Positions 3,777 through 6,032 of a stretch of 6,032 nt of DNA are shown here, piece by piece. This stretch comes from an uncultured Planctomycetaceae bacterium (lineage in GTDB: Bacteria; Planctomycetota; Planctomycetia; Pirellulales; UBA1268), in the NCBI GenBank assembly GCA_903958265.1, contig CAJBSQ010000198.1, forward strand, positions 1 to 6,032, read 5' to 3'. The number at the start of each line of letters is the position of its first letter. The stretch's first letter is position 1. The notes under the pieces are model-generated. The model had not been told where the DNA came from and did not search any database. It saw only the letters and a program-made list of their open reading frames with translations. The translations under genes were made by a program, and so were the position numbers.

Positions 3777-5891
3777 ATGTCCACCTCCGCTCGGCAATCC
3801 ATCGCTCTCTCCCGCCGCGGCCGCGAGGCGGCCCGTCGCCGCCGCACCCACGACCTGAAGCTCGAATCGCTCGAGCCGCGCCTGGCACTCGCCACGGGCC
3901 TCCTCAGCACGCTCGTGTCGGTGGTCAGAGACGACAACAGCCAGAGCCTGCTCGCGGCAGGAGCGACGGCGGAGATCACTGAAGGACAGGAACTCGCGGC
4001 GAACGTCAGACTCACGCGCAGGCCCGACAGCGCCATCGTCGTTTCGTTTCAGAGCCGTGCGCCGCTGGAAGTGGGCACGGCGGATTGGTACTTCCCCACG
4101 GCGGCCGCGTCTCCCACCACCCTGAGATTCACGCGGGCCAACTGGGACAAGCCGCAGTCGGTGTCGTTCGCCGCGCTCCAGGACGGCGTCCGCGACGGCG
4201 ACCAACTCGTGCCTGTGCGAATGACCGCGGCGATCGCCGCGGAGCCACACAAGCAAGCCACCAGGCGGCTCATGATCAGGTCGCTCGATTCCCGCGTCGT
4301 CACGCCCACGAAGCCGGTCACCGACACCTACAAGGGATCGATCGTAGGCGGCGGGAACAGCGGCAGCGTGCAGGGCACGTATGACAGCGTCCTCGAACGG
4401 GGCACGGTGACATTCAACGTGACCATGCCACAGCTGGACAAGGTCCGCGATCGGGCGATCACCGTGGGCTATTCAGTCGGGCTCGACAGCCGCGTCCACA
4501 TCGAAAGCCTCCAGGGGATTACCGCACGTCGGTTCCGCTGGAACGTGACCTACCGCCAGGTTGGCGCCGACCGCGGGCTGTTCGGCACGTTCACGGTACG
4601 GCAGCCGATCCTTGGCAGGTCGGCCACCGCGACGATGACCGCGGCCGCCGTGTCGTCCTGGGTCGGCACCAAGCAGCTGGGTGTGGCGAATCAGCTTACC
4701 TTCGGCAACGCTGTCGGGACCGATAGCAGCGGCAATGTCTACGTCACAGGATCTACACGAGGCGGACTCGATGGCAATGCCGTGACGGGTGTGAGCGATT
4801 TTTTCCTCACGAAATACACACGCGATGGCGTGAAGGTCTACACCAAGCAACTGGGGGTGCCGAATAAGGAAACGGTGGGCACCGCTGTGGTGACGGATAC
4901 GAAAAACAATGTCTATGTCGCTGGATATACGACAGGTGGACTGTATGGCAATACGATGCAACCGGATAGTACCCACGAGTTCTTCATCTCCAAGTATGAC
5001 AGCACTGGCGTCAAGCAGTTCACCCGTCAAGTAGGCGTGGCTGGCGAAAAAAAGGTTGGCATCGCTGTTACGATTGATGCGAACGACAACATTTTCATCG
5101 CGGGGTATACAACCGGCGCCCTGGACGGGTATGCCATGACGGGGACTGTTGATTCCTTCATCTCGAAGTTCAACAGTGACGGCGTGAAGCAATACACCCG
5201 GCTCTTGGGTGTGGCTGGCAAAGAAACGAGAGGCTACGGTATCGCGACCGATGATCACGGAAATGTCATCGTCGCAGGATATACCGAGGGCTCACTTGAT
5301 GATAATACCCTGACAGGGTCGAGAGATTTCTTCGTTGCCAAATACGATAACAGTGGGGTCAAACAGTTCACGCGTCAGTTGGGCGCGGTTGGCGCGGCAA
5401 CCGTTGGCACCGCTGTGACGGTCGATGCACTCGGGGATGTCTTCGTCGTCGGCTATACGGAGGGCTCGCTTGATGGCAATACGCTCACAGGGTCTAGGGA
5501 TTTCTTCGTCACGAAATACGATCCTCGCGGGGTAAAACTCTTCACCCGTCAACTGGGCGCGGTTGGTGCGGCAACCGCCGGTAACGAAGTAGCGACCGAT
5601 ATCAGCGGGGATGTCTTCGTCGCAGGTGGCACAACAGGCGGGCTTGATGGGAATACCCGGACGGGTCTCCACGATGCCTTCGTCACCAAATACGATCCCC
5701 GTGGGGTGAGACTCTTCACCCGTCAACTGGGTGTGCCTGGCCGAGAAACGTATGGCAACGGTGTTGCGACCGATCCTCTCGGGGATGTCTTCGTCGCAGG
5801 CTCTACAAGCGGCGGGCTTGATGGCAATGCCCAGACGGGTGTTTACGATTTCTTCGGTGCCAAATTCGATCCCGAAGGGGTCAAGAAGTAA
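3777..5891 (+). CDS. LEPR-motif protein with Calx-beta-like domain and seven-bladed SBBP beta-propeller
   Basis: A 704-residue protein, probably exported or surface-associated. Residues 1-28 are rich in Arg (RRGREAARRRRTH) and lead into LKLESLEPRLALA (27-39), the LEPR motif typical of large planctomycete extracellular proteins; no classic hydrophobic signal peptide is seen. Residues 64-170 (EITEGQELAANVRLT, LRFTRANWDKPQSVSFAA, DGVRDGD) follow the pattern of a Calx-beta-like sandwich. Residues 180-297 are a strand-rich domain I cannot assign. Residues 298-704 are seven consecutive SBBP repeats with core pattern TRQLG...G.AVATD..GDVFVAGYT.GGLDGNT.TG..DFFVTKYD..GVK.F, enough for one closed seven-bladed propeller. 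The protein stops with the last blade (DPEGVKK), with no PEP-CTERM, LPXTG or other C-terminal anchor. The first 290 residues use more GC-ending codons than the repeats. Role is unknown; adhesion or scaffold binding is a reasonable guess from the domains only. Confidence 0.85.
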   Translation: MSTSARQSIALSRRGREAARRRRTHDLKLESLEPRLALATGLLSTLVSVVRDDNSQSLLAAGATAEITEGQELAANVRLTRRPDSAIVVSFQSRAPLEVGTADWYFPTAAASPTTLRFTRANWDKPQSVSFAALQDGVRDGDQLVPVRMTAAIAAEPHKQATRRLMIRSLDSRVVTPTKPVTDTYKGSIVGGGNSGSVQGTYDSVLERGTVTFNVTMPQLDKVRDRAITVGYSVGLDSRVHIESLQGITARRFRWNVTYRQVGADRGLFGTFTVRQPILGRSATATMTAAAVSSWVGTKQLGVANQLTFGNAVGTDSSGNVYVTGSTRGGLDGNAVTGVSDFFLTKYTRDGVKVYTKQLGVPNKETVGTAVVTDTKNNVYVAGYTTGGLYGNTMQPDSTHEFFISKYDSTGVKQFTRQVGVAGEKKVGIAVTIDANDNIFIAGYTTGALDGYAMTGTVDSFISKFNSDGVKQYTRLLGVAGKETRGYGIATDDHGNVIVAGYTEGSLDDNTLTGSRDFFVAKYDNSGVKQFTRQLGAVGAATVGTAVTVDALGDVFVVGYTEGSLDGNTLTGSRDFFVTKYDPRGVKLFTRQLGAVGAATAGNEVATDISGDVFVAGGTTGGLDGNTRTGLHDAFVTKYDPRGVRLFTRQLGVPGRETYGNGVATDPLGDVFVAGSTSGGLDGNAQTGVYDFFGAKFDPEGVKK
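4668..5888 (+). repeat. Seven in-frame SBBP repeats (about 174 bases each)
   Basis: The units begin with TKQLG or TR.(L/V)G and measure 58, 60, 58, 58, 58, 58 and 57 residues: 4668-4841, 4842-5021, 5022-5195, 5196-5369, 5370-5543, 5544-5717 and 5718-5888. Unit 2 carries a two-residue insertion (PDSTHEFF in place of G..DFF). Units 4 and 5 share EGSLD.NTLTGSRDFFV, and units 5 and 6 share TRQLGAVGAAT and FVTKYDPRGV with high nucleotide identity, so the later blades look younger than the first three. This is a coding repeat, not a satellite: the length is a whole number of codons and the reading frame is kept throughout. Confidence 0.9.
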
Positions 5892-5964
5892 ACGGAGAAG
5901 CAACTCCTCTTCTGTGCACGGTATCATCGGGCGGCCGCCTCCCCCCGCCCCGCCGGAGCCGCCA

Positions 5965-6032
5965 ATGGAACTCGTCCAGATCCAACTGCCTGGTGACGTC
6001 GGCGGGTGGTACCCAGGCCCGAGAGTCGACGA
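5965..6032 (+). CDS. Start of a possible gene, cut by the window edge
   Basis: An ATG at 5965 with GGAG at 5955-5958 (six bases away) opens a frame that stays open to the end and reads MELVQIQLPGDVGGWYPGPR. Only 22 full codons are visible and I do not recognise the product. It lies 73 bases after the propeller gene on the same strand and might be co-transcribed with it, since no convincing terminator is seen between them. The call rests on the ribosome binding site and the open frame only. Confidence 0.35.
   Translation, partial: MELVQIQLPGDVGGWYPGPRVD

Noticed and set aside
3363..4256. 297-codon minus-strand open frame across the Uma2 end and the LEPR gene start
   Set aside because: Low-complexity R/G/E-rich translation, opposite two supported genes and running straight through the long hairpin.
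4668..5888. Regular about 174-base periodicity as a possible CRISPR array or satellite
   Set aside because: Repeats are in frame, divergent and code for SBBP blades; there are no short identical repeats with unique spacers.
4473..5927. Minus-strand open frames opposite the SBBP repeats
   Set aside because: They are periodic mirror images of the coding repeats and have no independent motifs or start signals.
5929..5945. GGCGGCCGCC palindrome after the propeller gene as a terminator
   Set aside because: It is a short self-complementary GC run with no loop room and no T-tract.

Overview
The window looks like a stretch of a GC-rich Planctomycetota chromosome, probably of the Pirellulales type. 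Three things point there: a long protein with the planctomycete N-terminal LEPR motif (ESLEPRLALA), a Uma2-family gene of a kind often found in many copies in these genomes, and GC-rich intergenic DNA with insertion-sequence debris and GGGGAC-type palindromes. The phylum call is inference from these marks; no rRNA or taxonomic marker gene is present.

Positions 1-1059 are accessory DNA made mostly of broken genes. The end of an unidentified reading frame (stop at 60-62) runs into a small GGGGAC hairpin. A decayed IS91-like (Y2) transposase fragment follows, then a short tandem-repeat promoter region. Next comes an intact small antitoxin gene (449-661) overlapping a MazF/PemK toxin gene. The toxin is cut off after about 30 recognisable residues and is followed by the first part of an IS3-family orfA with its own ribosome binding site. 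The toxin-antitoxin locus therefore appears to have lost its toxin to an insertion that later decayed.

Positions 1060-2472 hold a complete sodium:alanine (AGCS) symporter, the one clear housekeeping or transport gene. A roughly 300-base stretch with no convincing gene follows. Then a promoter-like block at 2768-2801 closely matches the block in front of the antitoxin gene and precedes an intact Uma2-family putative endonuclease (2840-3529).

An unusually long hairpin (3539-3596) separates Uma2 from the last large gene (3777-5891). That gene encodes a 704-residue putative surface or exported protein: an N-terminal LEPR motif, a Calx-beta-like sandwich, an unassigned middle domain, and exactly seven 57-60-residue SBBP repeats, which would make one complete seven-bladed beta-propeller. 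The window ends just inside another possible gene starting at 5965.

The genes do not form one pathway. The most interesting signals are the near-identical promoter-like block shared by the toxin-antitoxin remnant and the Uma2 gene, the long palindrome, and the recently homogenised propeller blades. I did not find a clearly new multi-gene system.
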